Below are positions 31,932-42,840 of a stretch of 64,000 nt of DNA, in pieces. Under the pieces are notes generated by a model. It was not told the DNA's origin, made no database searches, and saw only the letters and a program-made list of their open reading frames with translations. Every line of letters begins with the position of its first letter. Position 1 is the stretch's first letter. Made by a program: the position numbers and the translations under genes. This DNA comes from Hyaloraphidium curvatum (Eukaryota; Monoblepharomycota; Hyaloraphidiomycetes; Hyaloraphidiales; Hyaloraphidiaceae), in NCBI GenBank assembly GCA_025558095.1, contig JAIVFI010000002.1, forward strand, positions 558,001 to 622,000, read 5' to 3'.

Positions 31932-33865
31932 ATGGCGAGCAAGCCTGGGAGCCCGGAGGAAGCTCTGGCTGCCGCGCTCCACGAAGTCATCGAGGATGCC
32001 GTCGGGCGGTTCACGAAGCTCTCGGTCGAGATGTCTCTCTTCATGGACTCTTTCTTCAAGAACGTGCGCGACTTGCGGATGGCGGGAAGGGACCTTCGGT
32101 ACCCGCACCTGGACATGAGCCTCGGCCAGAACGGCTTTTTCGCCGTGGCGGCGCCACTCGACGGCGACGAAGACCACGCCGATACTCTGGTGCCGCTTTT
32201 GAACACGTTCCGCGACACGGAAGGGCTGGACTGCGTCAAACGAGCTGCTCTTCACGGCTACAAGCGGACGTCTCGCGTTGGCCTCGGCCAGATCATGCGG
32301 ACCGCTTCGCAAGGCTACGTGACGGCTGCCATGAACTCGGTGAAGGAAAATCTGCACGATCGGGTGCGCGCGTGGACGATCTGCAGGCTTCGCATCCGGC
32401 TGCACGAGCACGGACGGTTTGGTCCCCAGCAACCAAACCAGGGCCGTACGCTCACCAAGGGTGAAGCCACGGCCATCGCAACCCACTTTGTCAACAGCCT
32501 GAAGTTCTGGGATTCGAGGGAGCACCCCGCCGACACGAGCCGGCCCTTCACGCTGCCGAAAAACGAGCTCTACGACAAGGTCGCGACCGACCCGCTGCTC
32601 CTGGAGATCTGCCGCGACGTTTACACGCGACGACCTGCTCAAGGGTCTCTACCTCAATTCGTATTGGGTCGCGTACCACTGGCAGAGGTTCTTCGACGTC
32701 CTGTTCCGAATCCAGCGGGAGCACGAGGAGCTGCGCAAGAAGCTGGTGCAGTGGACGAAGAACTTGAGCAAGAGCGAGAGGAAGTTCGCCCTCCGCGACT
32801 TCCCCTACAACCACAAGCTCGTCAAGCCCTTCAACGTCCTCCCCCGCTTCTCGACCGAAGCCAAGCACATCCTCATCGACCGCATTGCTCTTCAAGAGCT
32901 CATCCAGGTGGCACAGAAGCGGCTCGGTGAGGAAACAACCTGATGGCGGACTACCTCGCTGCGGAAGCCGAGGATTGGGAGCACTGGTGGCTCATGTTCT
33001 TCCGGCCAGAGAAGGTCAACACCGGCGGCGCCAAGAACCCGTCGAGGCACTTCGACTACTCCTTCTCCACCAACGCCGTGGAGGCCTCGATCACGGTTCG
33101 CGTGCGGAAGCCTTCGGAGGAGCTGCCCGGCACGTCGTTCTCCGACATCAAGATCCCCGGCATGTCCGTTCCCGGGCCTCGACCCCGGCAGCATAGCCAT
33201 CCTCACGGTTTCGACGGGCCTCTCGACGCCGGGGGACGGCAAGCACCACGGCCACAGCAAGGCCGTCAGCGTCTCCGCGGTCGAGTACTACCACCTCGCC
33301 CGGTACAAGAACAACACGTGGAAAGCAAAGCAGCGCAAGAAGCAGCGCCCGTCCATCCTCTAGATCGAGCGCGACACGCCATTGACCAAGGCCTCCACGG
33401 TCGCGGACACCAAGCTGTACATCCACCACTATCTCAAGCGCATATCCACGATCGTCGGCTTCTACGGGCGCTCTCGGTTTGACCGGTACATCGGCAAGCA
33501 CACCGCGCAGGAAGCCGTTGCCGAGAAGGTCATCAAGGGCTGCGGCGTCGCCGCGGAGCGCCTTGTACCTTGTACTTGCGCTCGGCAAGGCCAGGTTCCG
33601 TCACAACATGCGCGGCGGCGTAACTACGCCAGGGTCGGCACTGGCGTGGCTGAAGCGCATCCTGCGCCGCCGCGGCGTCACGGTCACTGAGGACGTGGAG
33701 GAAGACATGACGTCGCAGATCTGCGCGGCGTGCCGGGAAAAGGTCGGCAAACAAAACCCGAAGAACGGGCGCTACCAGATCAAGGATTGCAGAAATCCGG
33801 ATTGTTTGATCAAGTGCTGGAATCAGTTCGTTGTCTTGGTTCTCTGCACGCCGTTCCTGACTTAG
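31932..33865 (+). pseudogene. Fanzor (eukaryotic TnpB-like, OMEGA-type) nuclease, decayed
   Basis: Fanzors are RNA-guided DNA nucleases with a split RuvC fold that travel with eukaryotic transposons. The first segment (31932 to about 32630) is helical; after a one-base shift it continues as KGLYLNSYWVAYHWQRFF to a stop at 32941. A second segment from 32943 leads to the RuvC-I motif GLDPGSIAILTV (Asp codon 33181-33183), an SAVEYYHLARY segment and, after a TAG at 33361, KLYIHHYLKRISTIVGFYGR. A further shift gives ALGKARFRHNMRGG, then TEDVEEDMTSQICAAC and KDCRNPDC, a four-Cys zinc ribbon. The final RuvC-III motif, normally WNRDxNAA, reads WNQF and is lost. At least two frameshifts and one stop, so no active enzyme is expected. 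No guide-RNA end was identified. Confidence 0.7.
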
Positions 33866-34286
33866 AGCTGGCAGTTGGCTGGCAGGCACCCGCGCAACTT
33901 TGGGCCCGAAAGTTGCCCATCACGTCCTGTGACTTCAGTCGCCCCCGTGGGGCCGCCGGAAGGAGCAATCAGCGTACGGACATACAGGATTCGTTTTCTG
34001 GCGCGCCGGAAGCGCTCGTTTGGGGTCAGCCCCTTCCCCCGAGCTCGTCGCTCGAGCCGCACGTAGCGCCCTTCTTGCTTCCATCGCCAGCGTTACCATG
34101 AAGCGCGGAGGTGGTAGGCGCGGCTAAGGAAGATGGACAGGCGAGAGGAGGGCGCAGGAGGAGGCGCGGAAGAAGCGAGAAAAAGACGCCCATGATGCCT
34201 GTTGGGGCGCGCTACGGAACTCGGTACCCGGCGATGCACCGGCTCCAGAGCCAATCCAAGGCGGAACTAGCAATGATGCGCCTTCC

Positions 34287-35260
34287 TTGGAGCGCGTGGC
34301 TAGCCCCGTTGCCCCCGATCACGATGCGGAAGGTCACGGAGATGCGAGGGCAGCCGGAGCGTCTCGTATGCCTCGGACACACGACCTTGTCGAAGGAATT
34401 GGAGTCAATGGCATTGCGAACAACGACGTGGACATGCAGAGCACTCGGAATCGCGAGCTGGAGGACTTCATTCGTGCCGTGGAAGGGGACGGTATTGATG
34501 CGAGCGCCAATCCGGACAAGGTGTACGGGACCGGCGACGTTGGAGACGACAGCGACGACGAAGATGCCGTGCACAGTGACGAGGAAGACGGAGACGACGA
34601 GGAGCTCCATCTGCCGGACGACGGACTGGACAACGAGGATCCGTCTGAGCCAGATCAACAAGGTGCTGAGCCGCCTGCGCCACCAAAGGAGCCGAGTCCG
34701 GCGGAGAAGCGGCGGCAAGAGCTTCGGAAGAAACGAGCTGAATCTGTACTTGGATTGGTGAGTCGCAGAGTCTCTTGCTTTCTGGATCCCCACTGACCGT
34801 GGTCCAGCAAATGAGAGAGCTTCGGAAGGATTTTCGCGCCGGTCGGGCCAAGTTCCAGAAAAGGCAGCACCTCAGCAGATACGAGCTCTATCAGCAGATC
34901 CGCGAGGGGAAGATCGAGTTCCATCGTCCCGATCCAATCCTGGAGGTCATGAAGATGGGCTCAAATCCAAGCCCAACGCCGTTTTTCAAGCAGAACTGGT
35001 TGTTCTTCGACCCATCCATGTGGGATCTCGTGCCGGGGGCCCCAAAGACCTTGCCGTGCCCCAAGTGTCGCTCCTTGAGCACCCGGTGAAATGGTCTCCC
35101 GACCAACCCATTCTCAAGGACCGTTGGATCGGTATCGGGCGATGCACAGCTCACGGGATATCGTCATAAGTGCACGGCTTGTGGCATTACTTTCACCAGG
35201 CACTGACGAGGCCGTGCTCGTCCAGTTGCCTTACTGGGTGCAGCTCCGGCTCGGTCAGTC
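34287..35260 (+). pseudogene. transposase N terminus: acidic region and zinc module
   Basis: Exon 34287-34757 encodes an acidic tract (DDSDDEDAVHSDEEDGDDEE) and a basic helix (EKRRQELRKKRAESVLGL). A 50-nt intron (34758-34807, GTGAGT donor, CACTGACC branch) leads to QMRELRKDFRAGRAKF. Then FKQNWLFFDPSMWDLVPG and CPKCRS, and in a shifted frame GYRHKCTACGITFTRH, form paired CxxC motifs like the DUF6729 zinc module. LVQLPYWVQLRLGQ follows in a third frame, as in relatives with a LPxxV segment before the catalytic part. Confidence 0.55.
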
Positions 35261-36097
35261 TTGACGGTGACACATAGGCGCGGGCTGCGGACCGTGGACA
35301 AGCTCATTCTCGATTCTCTGGCGCGATCGAACTCGCTTCGGGCCTGCTCACAGCTTTTCACGGCCGTTTACGCGACATTTCGTTCGCTGGAGGAGATCCA
35401 GTACCTGTCCGCGGCGGCCACCCTCAAAGCCCTCTCGGAGATGTCGCACCAAGCGACGTTGGAGAGCCTGGAGCAATCGTCGAAGAAGTCCGAGAGGGAT
35501 TGGCGCGACCTGCCCGCCTTTCCAAGGGATCCCGGGGACATGAAGTTTGGAGGTTGGTGGGCTTCAGGTGCAGTTCTGCAGTAAAGGGCTCATTTCGCCT
35601 TCAGCTGGATTTCTGAAGACTATCAAGGAGAACGGCATGTTGTCGCACCGCTCCTACTACACTGTGTCGATCCAGCAAACACCGATGGACATACTTGCCG
35701 CAGACACGACGTTTAAAACGGCAAACCGGCGATTCAAACCTAATGGAATTGCAAACGTCGTCGGCAAGTTCAACATCAACGACCATTTTGGTCACATGGT
35801 CCATGCGTCAATGATTTCGGGGCAAAGCCATGATGACTACCTTCCAATGCTGCTAGGTCTGCGCCAGAGGATGGAGCTCAACAACATGCCGCCGCCGCGG
35901 CTAGTGAACATTGACAGTGTTGCGGCAGAAGCTTCGCTCTGGGTTCTTGCTTTCCCCGAGCTTGAAGGTCTGGACCCACCACCGCGGATCTTGACCACCG
36001 GGCTTCCGACGCTGAAGGTCGAGGAGAAGAACATTGTGGTCATTGCTGATGCGGAGCATGCCATCGACACGTCCAATTTCCTGTTGACGGTGTGCTG
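35261..36097 (+). pseudogene. transposase RNase H-like (DDE) domain
   Basis: 35261-35552 encodes helices (LILDSLARSNSLRACSQLF) and, after a 52-nt intron (35553-35604), exon 35605 gives YYTVSIQQTPMDILAADTTF with a candidate first Asp, then FGHMVHASMISGQSHDDYLP and RLVNIDSVAAEASLWVLAFP with a candidate second Asp. The pattern (iDxTfk ... DnxxxE) is that of transposase catalytic cores. The frame stops at 36096-36098, just before the exonuclease frame begins. Confidence 0.55.
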
Positions 36098-36640
36098 AAA
36101 AAGGGGTACGCGGGTGTCGATTCCGAGTGGGACGTGCGCCTGTCCCATGTGAAGGGCGAGAAACCCTACATCGGACCCACAGGCGTCGTTGGAGTGGGGC
36201 CTCCGAAGGATGAACACATCTACGTGTTCGCTCCGCATTGCTGGAAGTACATACCCGAGGCTTTTCGATTGCTGATAGAGAATCGGAGCTGGAAGAAAAC
36301 AGGGCGAGGAATCGCGGGTGATCTTGCAAAAATGAACCGGGACTTTGGTTTTGATGTTTCCCTCGACGACGCTCTTGATTTGGGAAAGCTGGCCAAGTCC
36401 AAAGGTTTCGTGACCAACGCAAGAGCGGGCCTCCAGAAGCTGGCGGCGCTGACGATCAAGCAGCACGTGCCAAAGTCTGCCGTGCGGCTCTCCGTGGGCT
36501 GGGCGTCGAATCCCTCCCAAAGGACAAGGAACGGCTGGCCTACGTTGCCGCGGACGTGCGTGCTTCGGAGTCTGTGGCGACCTTTCTTCTAGAACAAAGG
36601 ATATGGACGTTATCCTGGGGCATCTGCCACTGGAGAAACG
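36092..36640 (+). pseudogene. WRN-type DEDDy 3'-5' exonuclease domain
   Basis: GYAGVDSEWDVRL supplies the DxE of motif Exo I. Then come IYVFAPHCW, KTGRGIAGDLAKMNRDFG (Exo II Asp), LGKLAKSKGFVTNARAGLQK, KSAVRLSVGWAS and, one frame over, ERLAYVAADVRASESV (Exo III Tyr and Asp). All four acidic residues and the tyrosine are still recognisable, across one frameshift near 36510. A fused exonuclease suggests that the transposase processed DNA ends or RNA. Decay makes activity unlikely now. Confidence 0.65.
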
Positions 36641-36984
36641 AGAGCAGCACGTTAACAAGCTCGTTGACGTGCTGGTTCGCCAAAGCTCTGCTAAAGTGGC
36701 GGTTGCACGTGGAGAGCTCAAGGAACTGGGTGCTGCGGCGCGCGAAAGGAAAGCGCGGTGCCAACGAAGCGGCTCTAACCGCGACCAGAGGCCAGGTTGC
36801 GATCCAAACCTGCGTCTCGAATGCGAAGCTCCCTCTCTTGAATGTTGAACGGCAAGGCGACCGGAAGGTTCTCTTCGGAGACCTTAACATCGGCGATTGA
36901 GATCGTCGTCGATCTGCGAAACTTGCGACTGGTCCCGGACGTGATTGACTCGTCTAGGCAGCCAAAACGTGAGCCATTGCGCTT

Positions 36985-37735
36985 GTGAACGATCAGGTTC
37001 GGCTGACACGAATTTCAGCTGGCTCACCCACCGGTTCCACCACCACGGCACGCGCAACGCAGCTGGCGGACCCGAGCCCAGAACCAGCGAGCGGATCATC
37101 CACGAAGCCCGCAGGGGCGGCATCGACATCGTCTGCCGAGAGCCCATCAGCGCCCACTCCCCTTGCGAAGGGACAGGCCGTGCCGCCGAAGGAAGCCCAG
37201 CCTCGGGTTGCGGCCCCAACGTGTTGCGCGGGCACGCACTGCCACAAGCGAAGTTTGATCCTCCTCGAGGGAATGCAGACTGTGAAGTGCGTGAGCTGCG
37301 ATGGCCGCATGCACTACGAGTGCGGTGTTCCAAACATGGACGACAAAGACGGCGTGCACACGATGGACTACTCCGACAACTGGCGGTGCTCTAACTGCGT
37401 GGACTGGATGGGCGATCTTCTGGAGCGTGTTCTGGGCGAGACGAGGGAGACGGACGACTGGGCGAAGAAACGCTACACGAAGATCAAGCAGGACCTTTGG
37501 CACGCATTGCACCGGCTCCGAATCAAACGGAATCACCCGTTCGCTCTTGAACTGTTTCGTCGGCTGCGTGATGCTATACTTCTGTACCACAAAGGCATTT
37601 GGGAGGAAGTCGACGCTGTTACCCAGAAAAAGCTCGGGGTTCCGCTTCAACTGCTCCTGAGGGCTAATCCGCGTTGGGTAAACGCCGAGTGCCGCGCATT
37701 GCTCCGCCGCCGGCAATCATGGTGCGGAACCTTCA
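36985..37735 (+). pseudogene. PHD-like zinc finger and helical transposase segment
   Basis: After a Ser/Pro/Ala linker, CCAGTHCHKRS, KCVSCDGRMHYECGVP and NWRCSNCVDW make a Cys4-His-Cys3 pattern of PHD type, the kind that reads histone tails. Directly behind it KQDLWHALHRLRIKRNHPFA then LFRRLRDAILLYHKGIWEEV matches the DxxHAxxRL...H...F...LrxA segment that follows the exonuclease in related transposases. So the finger appears to sit between these two parts. The frame then decays at about 37720. Confidence 0.6.
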
Positions 37736-37794
37736 GCTCGTCCGGGAGGAATTCCGGACGAACAATAGGACCCGCTCACAGGGGAGGAGCTTCT

Positions 37795-39055
37795 GACGCC
37801 GCAGGGGCTCGAGGACTTCGAACGCCTTATCCGGCTGGCTGCGACCGGCTACCTCTCGGACAATCCAGATGTACTGCTGTACCAGGAGATGGGGCGCGAC
37901 CGACAGACTTTTTGATGCGGTACCGCTGCTTCTGCGGAACGAACTTCACGGAAGGCGGCAGGCACCGCAAAAAAAACCAGCGCGAATCGTCGTGGAACAT
38001 GGGCATCATGTTCGCCGACCTCTTGGATTTGGAGTCGACATTCATACACAACATTGAAGCGAGCATCCGGACCGTTGAGGGCTTCAAGGACGTCGGCCAT
38101 CGAGCTTATTACCTTCTGGACCTCACTAACGCGCTTTCGGAGGATGTATGCGGCGTTACACCGTTTCCGTGGTATTCGGGATGCCGAGCATTTGGAGATA
38201 CCGGCGAAGTCTTTGGAATCTAACCTGTTGTGGTTCCTCCTGGCTTCCCAAGGGAGCCCGTCTCGTGGGAGCACTCTCAGGAGCTCGTGAAAGCGAAGAA
38301 GATGACGAAGGACATGGCGTATCTCGCATTCAAGCAGCAGATCATCCAGCTTCGACAGTTCCCATGATGGCACGCTTAAGAAGCTCATCGGAGACGTTGC
38401 TTTCCTCAAGAAGGACCGATGTGGCCGCTCTGTTCCTGATAATGAGGCCATTGCCAAGGCGATGTGTTTGCCAGAGGCGGCCGCCGACAAGCCCGACGGC
38501 CGCAATGTGTTCCGCATGACTCCTTCCATGGTTGAAGCCCACCGCACCGGACCGTATGCCCGTGCACGGAATCGGGGAGCGGCCGCTGCAGGGCAGCAGG
38601 AGAAGCTCGCGGGCCTGGAGACATTTTTGTTGCAACAGCGGACCGATGATCTGCCGGAGCTGTTGAAGTGTTACGACGATTTGGTCTCTCAGACCACTGG
38701 TGCGAAGCAAGCGACGGACGATGCAGCATCCGATGTCGAGGACCCGGTTGAGTACGATCCATGGCCCGATCTCGACACGGACGTCTCGGTGCAAGCACCA
38801 GCGCTGGTGGCCCCTGCGGCACCGGTGCAGACTGGCCAGGAACCTGCTTATCCATCAAGCACGGCACTGGACTCGTTGCCTGAGACCGGGACGCCGACGG
38901 ATTCTGCCGCGGGTGGAGCTGTGCTGAAGATCAAGCCACTGGGCCTTACTTCGACCGGCGCGCTTGACGGCGTGAGCAACGCTGGCTTCGACCACCCCAA
39001 ACCGCTTGCACACCGGGCAGACGTTCGCTGCGGAACCTGCAATCATCCTCGCTGA
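37795..39055 (+). pseudogene. transposase C-terminal part with GTNxxEGG motif
   Basis: LTPQGLEDFERLIRLAATGY and LSDNPDVLLYQEMGRDRQT run into a TGA; one base over, RYRCFCGTNFTEGGRHRK carries the GTN-EGG-H motif of the family, followed by FADLLDLESTFIHNIEASIR. Further on, 38462-39055 encodes MTPSMVEAHRTGPYARARNR and RCGTCNHPR, and 39100-39190 FVDTCPGYDGKTRC, which could be a last zinc module. Each piece is in a different frame. Confidence 0.5.
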
Positions 39056-39594
39056 CCCGGAACGGCCGATCCTTTGCGATGCGTCCTCGTGACGGGCAAC
39101 TACAGACCACGGAACTCTAGGACATGCTTTGTGGACACGTGCCCTGGATACGACGGCAAGACACGCTGCACGACACCCGAAACGGATCGTCTGAGCTCAA
39201 ACCCGTACTTCAGACGCACGCAACGGCGCGATGCCTTTCTGCGGCGCGACACGCTGAAGCGCAAGGCTGATGATTTGACATCTTCCGTAGACTCTGCTGT
39301 ACCCGGATCCGTACAAGCCATGGACTCCGCGATCGGTGGAAAGTTCTCGCAAAGAATTGGCGATCATTCTCACGGCTTGCGAGCGGATGCAGCAGTGGCC
39401 ATGGACGTGGACATTCGGCGAGCAACGCCTCCTCGGAAGCTGTTTTCTTGGGGCCACGGAATAACCGCAAACTGTCTTGTTGGGCCGACGCCCCTGTCGC
39501 CATTCTTCTCTTCTGGATTGCTCATTCCAACGCTGATTTTGAGCAACTCCTCGAGCACCATTCAGTCTTGCAGTTTCTTCTTCAGCCAACTGGA

Positions 39595-40489
39595 TTGAGA
39601 CCACCGCCGTGGGATCCAAACGTTGTCACTGCGGTCCGCGATTCGTGGTTTGAGGTTCTGCAGGCCAGCGTTCCCGATTTCTTTCAGGTGAACCGGATGG
39701 CATCTGCTGGAGACGGCCTGCAGGACATCTTGAAGCCCACAACTTTGGGTGATGCTCAGATTCAGTGCTACATGATGCCCGTCTGCGAAGCCTGCACCCT
39801 TGGCACTGTGGGACGTTACCAAGTGCTCCCTGTTCCTGGACCCGTCATTCTTTGCGGTGTTTCTCAGCTAACCAAACAGCTTTGATACGGGAGGCGGATG
39901 GCACCGTCCCTCTGTGGCCTTGGGCTTTGGCATCTGTGGCGGGATTCAACCCCATTCAACGCAAGCGTCCGTGGCGGCTCGGCTGCAACAGCGCATTGGT
40001 TGAAACCAATGTGGTCGTCGCTGGCGAGCTTCCCTTTGGATTGATTGCTGTCGCGTTGTTCCAACGGAGCATGCGATTACGCTGTCCAGCATACCCTATG
40101 CTATGTCGCTGCCGGCACTTGATCACGATGGAGAGATGTTCATGGAGCAGAGGTTCCGCTTGATTGGCTGCATATACGGCGGCGACGGACACTTTGTTGT
40201 TCGTGTTGTGAGGAGTTCGGACCTTCAGGTGTTCGAGCATAATGGTCTGGGGTCAACTCCAGGCTCGTACGTGCCGATGAACACGAGATGGACAGATATG
40301 ACAGCGCGTGACAGAGGCTGGGCCGGCTCGAGAAAGATTAACGTTGTAATCTATGCTCGGGATCCACCTTGGCCTGTCAAATTTCCAACGCTTGTACCCT
40401 GGTCAAACACCTTTGCTCGCCATCGGAAAGAGGCAGAGGCAGAGGGCACCTACTCGGGGATCCCTCTTCGGTGTTTCTGCATCCTTTGA
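39595..40489 (+). pseudogene. fragment resembling a UCH/USP-type cysteine protease
   Basis: 40103-40489 reads MEQRFRLIGCIYGGDGHFVV, then RSSDLQVFEHNGLGSTPG, like the YxLxGVIYYGxxHFTxR...WxYDG block around the active-site His in ubiquitin-hydrolase-like proteins found in repetitive fungal gene families. Upstream, 39600-39885 (WFEVLQASVPDFFQ, VCEACTLG) may be the first half in another frame. A catalytic Cys cannot be assigned. It may belong to the preceding transposon or to a separate element. Confidence 0.35.
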
Positions 40490-40584
40490 TTCATGTTCCC
40501 CTAAATCGCGGCGTTTGGACCCCTTTCCTCCGCTCCTCCGCCGCCCGTCCGCGTAAGCCCGGGATTATTATTGTCTCTATATGA

Positions 40585-42258
40585 ATGCGGTGTTCGCGTG
40601 ACTGGCGGCTCGCTTTTGTGGTGGGCGCGCTCGCGGGGTTCCTCCTGTCGCCCGACAGCCCCGCGTGCGCAGTGGGCCCTGCCGGCCACTTGGCCGCGTC
40701 GACGCACACCGCTAGTATCGCGGCCCGCGTGGCGACCGCCGCCCAGGCGAAGGCCGCGGTGGCGAACGCTGTGCGCCGTTTTGAGGAGGACGGAGAGATC
40801 CTCGCGCCGCTCGCGGTCATCGAGTCCGCCGCCGCCTTCAGCGTCGGCCAGGCCTGGCATCGGGAACGGCTCGCGCGCCTGGCCGGCCTGCTAAGCTACG
40901 GCTGGGTCGAGCTGCCCAACCGCGGCCCGCGCCCGAGATACCCGCGCTCGCGTGGTGTGCTCTATTGCCTTATCGCGTCAATGCCCTGGCAGACCGATGG
41001 CTACTCGACGCGGTCGCAGCATGTCGCCGCTGGCCTGCGTGCCCACGGCTGGAACTTGACCGCCGTCACCCTACCCGGCTTCCCTTTCAATTTCGCTGGG
41101 CCGATCGTCGACATCCCCTTCGACCGGACAGCCGCCACCTTTTCGCATGAAGTCGAGGGCGTGCCCTACCGCGCCTCCGACGGCCCACTCCCCGGCTCGC
41201 TGTTCGCCGACTCGCTACTGGCGTCGCACGCAGACCACTTCTATCGCGAGGCCAAGCGCGTCCGCGCATCTCTGATCGTCGCCACCTCGCCTCAGGAGGT
41301 CGCGCTGCCCGCCCTGGCAGCAGCCCGTAGGCTCGGCGTGCCGTTCGTTTACGAGGTGCGCTACTTTGCCGAGATCACGCGCGGGTCGCTGGAACCCCGC
41401 TGGATGGACTCGGACGAACGTCGGATGGCCACAGTTCTGGAAACGCAGGTCTCGAGGGGCGCGGATCTCGTCGGCACGCTGACCTCCGAGATGGCCTCGG
41501 AGCTCTCCAAGCGCGGCGTAGCCCGCGAGAGGCTGGTGCTGGTACCCAACGCTGCAGACGCTTCGCGCTTCCAGCCCCGCCCGCAGGACCCGGCGATTCA
41601 CGCCCGCCTGGACTTGTCCACCGACGCTGCGGTTGTCGGCTTCGCAGGAACCGTCACGGGCTACGAAGGGCTTGAACTGCTCGTTGAAGCCGTCGCGCAG
41701 CTCGCCAAGGACGGCGTCCCCCTCTTCCTCCTTGTCGTCGGCGACGGCATTCTTCTCCCTGCTGTCCGCGCCCGCGCCGAAGCGCTCGGCATTGCCGACC
41801 GGTGCCGCTTCCCCGGCCGCGTGCCCCACGACTTAGTCCCGGATTACCTGGCCGTCATGGATGTGGTCGCCGTCGTCCGCCCGTCGATGCCCGTGACGGA
41901 GCTCGTCTCGGCAGTCAAGCCGCTTGAGGCCATGGCGATGGGGCGCGCACTCCTCCTATCAGACGTGGCGCCGCACAGGACGATGGCGGAAGGGGGAAGG
42001 GCGGCTCTGTTCCGGAAGGGAGATGCAACATCGCTCGTGGAGGAGCTGAAAAGGCTGGTGGAGGACCCGGACGAAAGGGAGCGGATGGGGAGAAAGGCCA
42101 GGGAGTGGGTGGAGAGGGAGAGGAACTGGGCAGCCGTAACCGGGCGGTATTCCGACGCGCTTAAAGCGCTGCTTGACAAGGATGCTACCGGAGAAGGCCG
42201 ACGGGATCAATTGCCCACGGATGTTTCAGGACAAGCTCTTGACCGTCGGCGCTGGTAA
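40585..42258 (+). CDS. GT4-family glycosyltransferase, bacterial-like
   Basis: 557 residues, one exon. An N-terminal hydrophobic stretch ([14 protein letters not shown]) could be a signal or anchor. The GT-B fold is clear: the N-terminal half has [17 protein letters not shown] (gripping a glycine-rich acceptor loop), [13 protein letters not shown] and [12 protein letters not shown]; the C-terminal half has [37 protein letters not shown] and the EX7E-type donor site around [20 protein letters not shown], followed by [14 protein letters not shown]-like helices. These retaining enzymes transfer a sugar from a nucleotide-sugar onto growing polysaccharides. It most resembles enzymes of bacterial capsule or exopolysaccharide clusters, and its neighbour is a ruined wecC, so transfer from bacteria is likely. 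An ATG four bases upstream (40581) is out of frame. Confidence 0.85.
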   Translation: MRCSRDWRLAFVVGALAGFLLSPDSPACAVGPAGHLAASTHTASIAARVATAAQAKAAVANAVRRFEEDGEILAPLAVIESAAAFSVGQAWHRERLARLAGLLSYGWVELPNRGPRPRYPRSRGVLYCLIASMPWQTDGYSTRSQHVAAGLRAHGWNLTAVTLPGFPFNFAGPIVDIPFDRTAATFSHEVEGVPYRASDGPLPGSLFADSLLASHADHFYREAKRVRASLIVATSPQEVALPALAAARRLGVPFVYEVRYFAEITRGSLEPRWMDSDERRMATVLETQVSRGADLVGTLTSEMASELSKRGVARERLVLVPNAADASRFQPRPQDPAIHARLDLSTDAAVVGFAGTVTGYEGLELLVEAVAQLAKDGVPLFLLVVGDGILLPAVRARAEALGIADRCRFPGRVPHDLVPDYLAVMDVVAVVRPSMPVTELVSAVKPLEAMAMGRALLLSDVAPHRTMAEGGRAALFRKGDATSLVEELKRLVEDPDERERMGRKAREWVERERNWAAVTGRYSDALKALLDKDATGEGRRDQLPTDVSGQALDRRRW

Positions 42259-42840
42259 AGCTGCTTGGTGAGCACGCAAGGCACGTCGGCGGCGGCGGCG
42301 GCATCCGCCATAAAACACAGTCACACGGACCCCGCCAGCTTGCCAGGCAGCATGGCGAGGTTGGGCTCCACAGCCAAACCAGGCAGCCCAGGCCAGCAGC
42401 TTTCATCGCAACCTCGACAGTGGGGCTGACGCGCCCGGATCCGCCTTGTAAGCAAGGCCCAACACGGCGACAGACACATCGGACATGCCCCTGGAGGGGT
42501 CCAAGGAGAGCACCTGCAAAACGGCCTCGCGGACCTGCGCAAAGACCCCATTCCGTCTTGGCGTCGTTGACTTCCCGCGCGGTACGGATGAGCCTGGCCT
42601 CATCCGGGCAGCTCTCCAACTGGAACCACGGATCCACAGGAAGACAACGGCCCCCCACACCCGGGCCGCGGCTGAGGATGTCGACCGGCGGATGCAGGTT
42701 GGCCAGCCGGATCGCCTCCGACGCGTCGACGCCGAGCTTGTCCGCCACGAGCGCAAGCTCGTTGGCAAGCGCGATGTTGACGTCCCGGTACTGTTTTCCG
42801 CGAGCGCTGCACCCCAAAGGAGAGCTTGTTAGCGACACCT
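42230..42840 (-). pseudogene. UDP-ManNAc dehydrogenase (WecC-like) remnant
   Basis: The first frame reads [40 protein letters not shown] and [12 protein letters not shown], then [10 protein letters not shown]: the middle of UDP-N-acetylmannosamine dehydrogenase, including the region around GxGVGGxCxxxDPwF. Shifted frames continue as [24 protein letters not shown] and [16 protein letters not shown], the C-terminal NAD/UDP domain. At least two frameshifts and loss of the N-terminal NAD domain (the catalytic Cys lies in CLPVDP-type context of other members and is not certain here) make it a pseudogene. The active enzyme oxidises UDP-ManNAc to the uronic acid for surface polysaccharides. Confidence 0.75.

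Larger units (their letters stand above)
34287..39055 (+). mobile_element. decayed transposon: zinc module + DDE + 3'-5' exonuclease + PHD finger
   Basis: A run of plus-strand frames reads as one long transposase of a type I know from fungal and algal genomes (DUF6729-like zinc module, RNase H-like domain, DEDD exonuclease, then a GTNxxEGG segment). The parts are listed separately. At least five frameshifts (near 35205, 35245, 36090, 36510 and 37910) break it, while two introns of 50 and 52 nt can still be placed. No terminal repeats were found by eye. I do not know a published superfamily name that fits for certain. Confidence 0.6.

Noticed and set aside
31581-32930. 449-codon frame taken as a single intact protein
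   Set aside because: Only 31932 to about 32630 is protein-like; the start and end are out-of-frame readings of neighbouring Fanzor segments.
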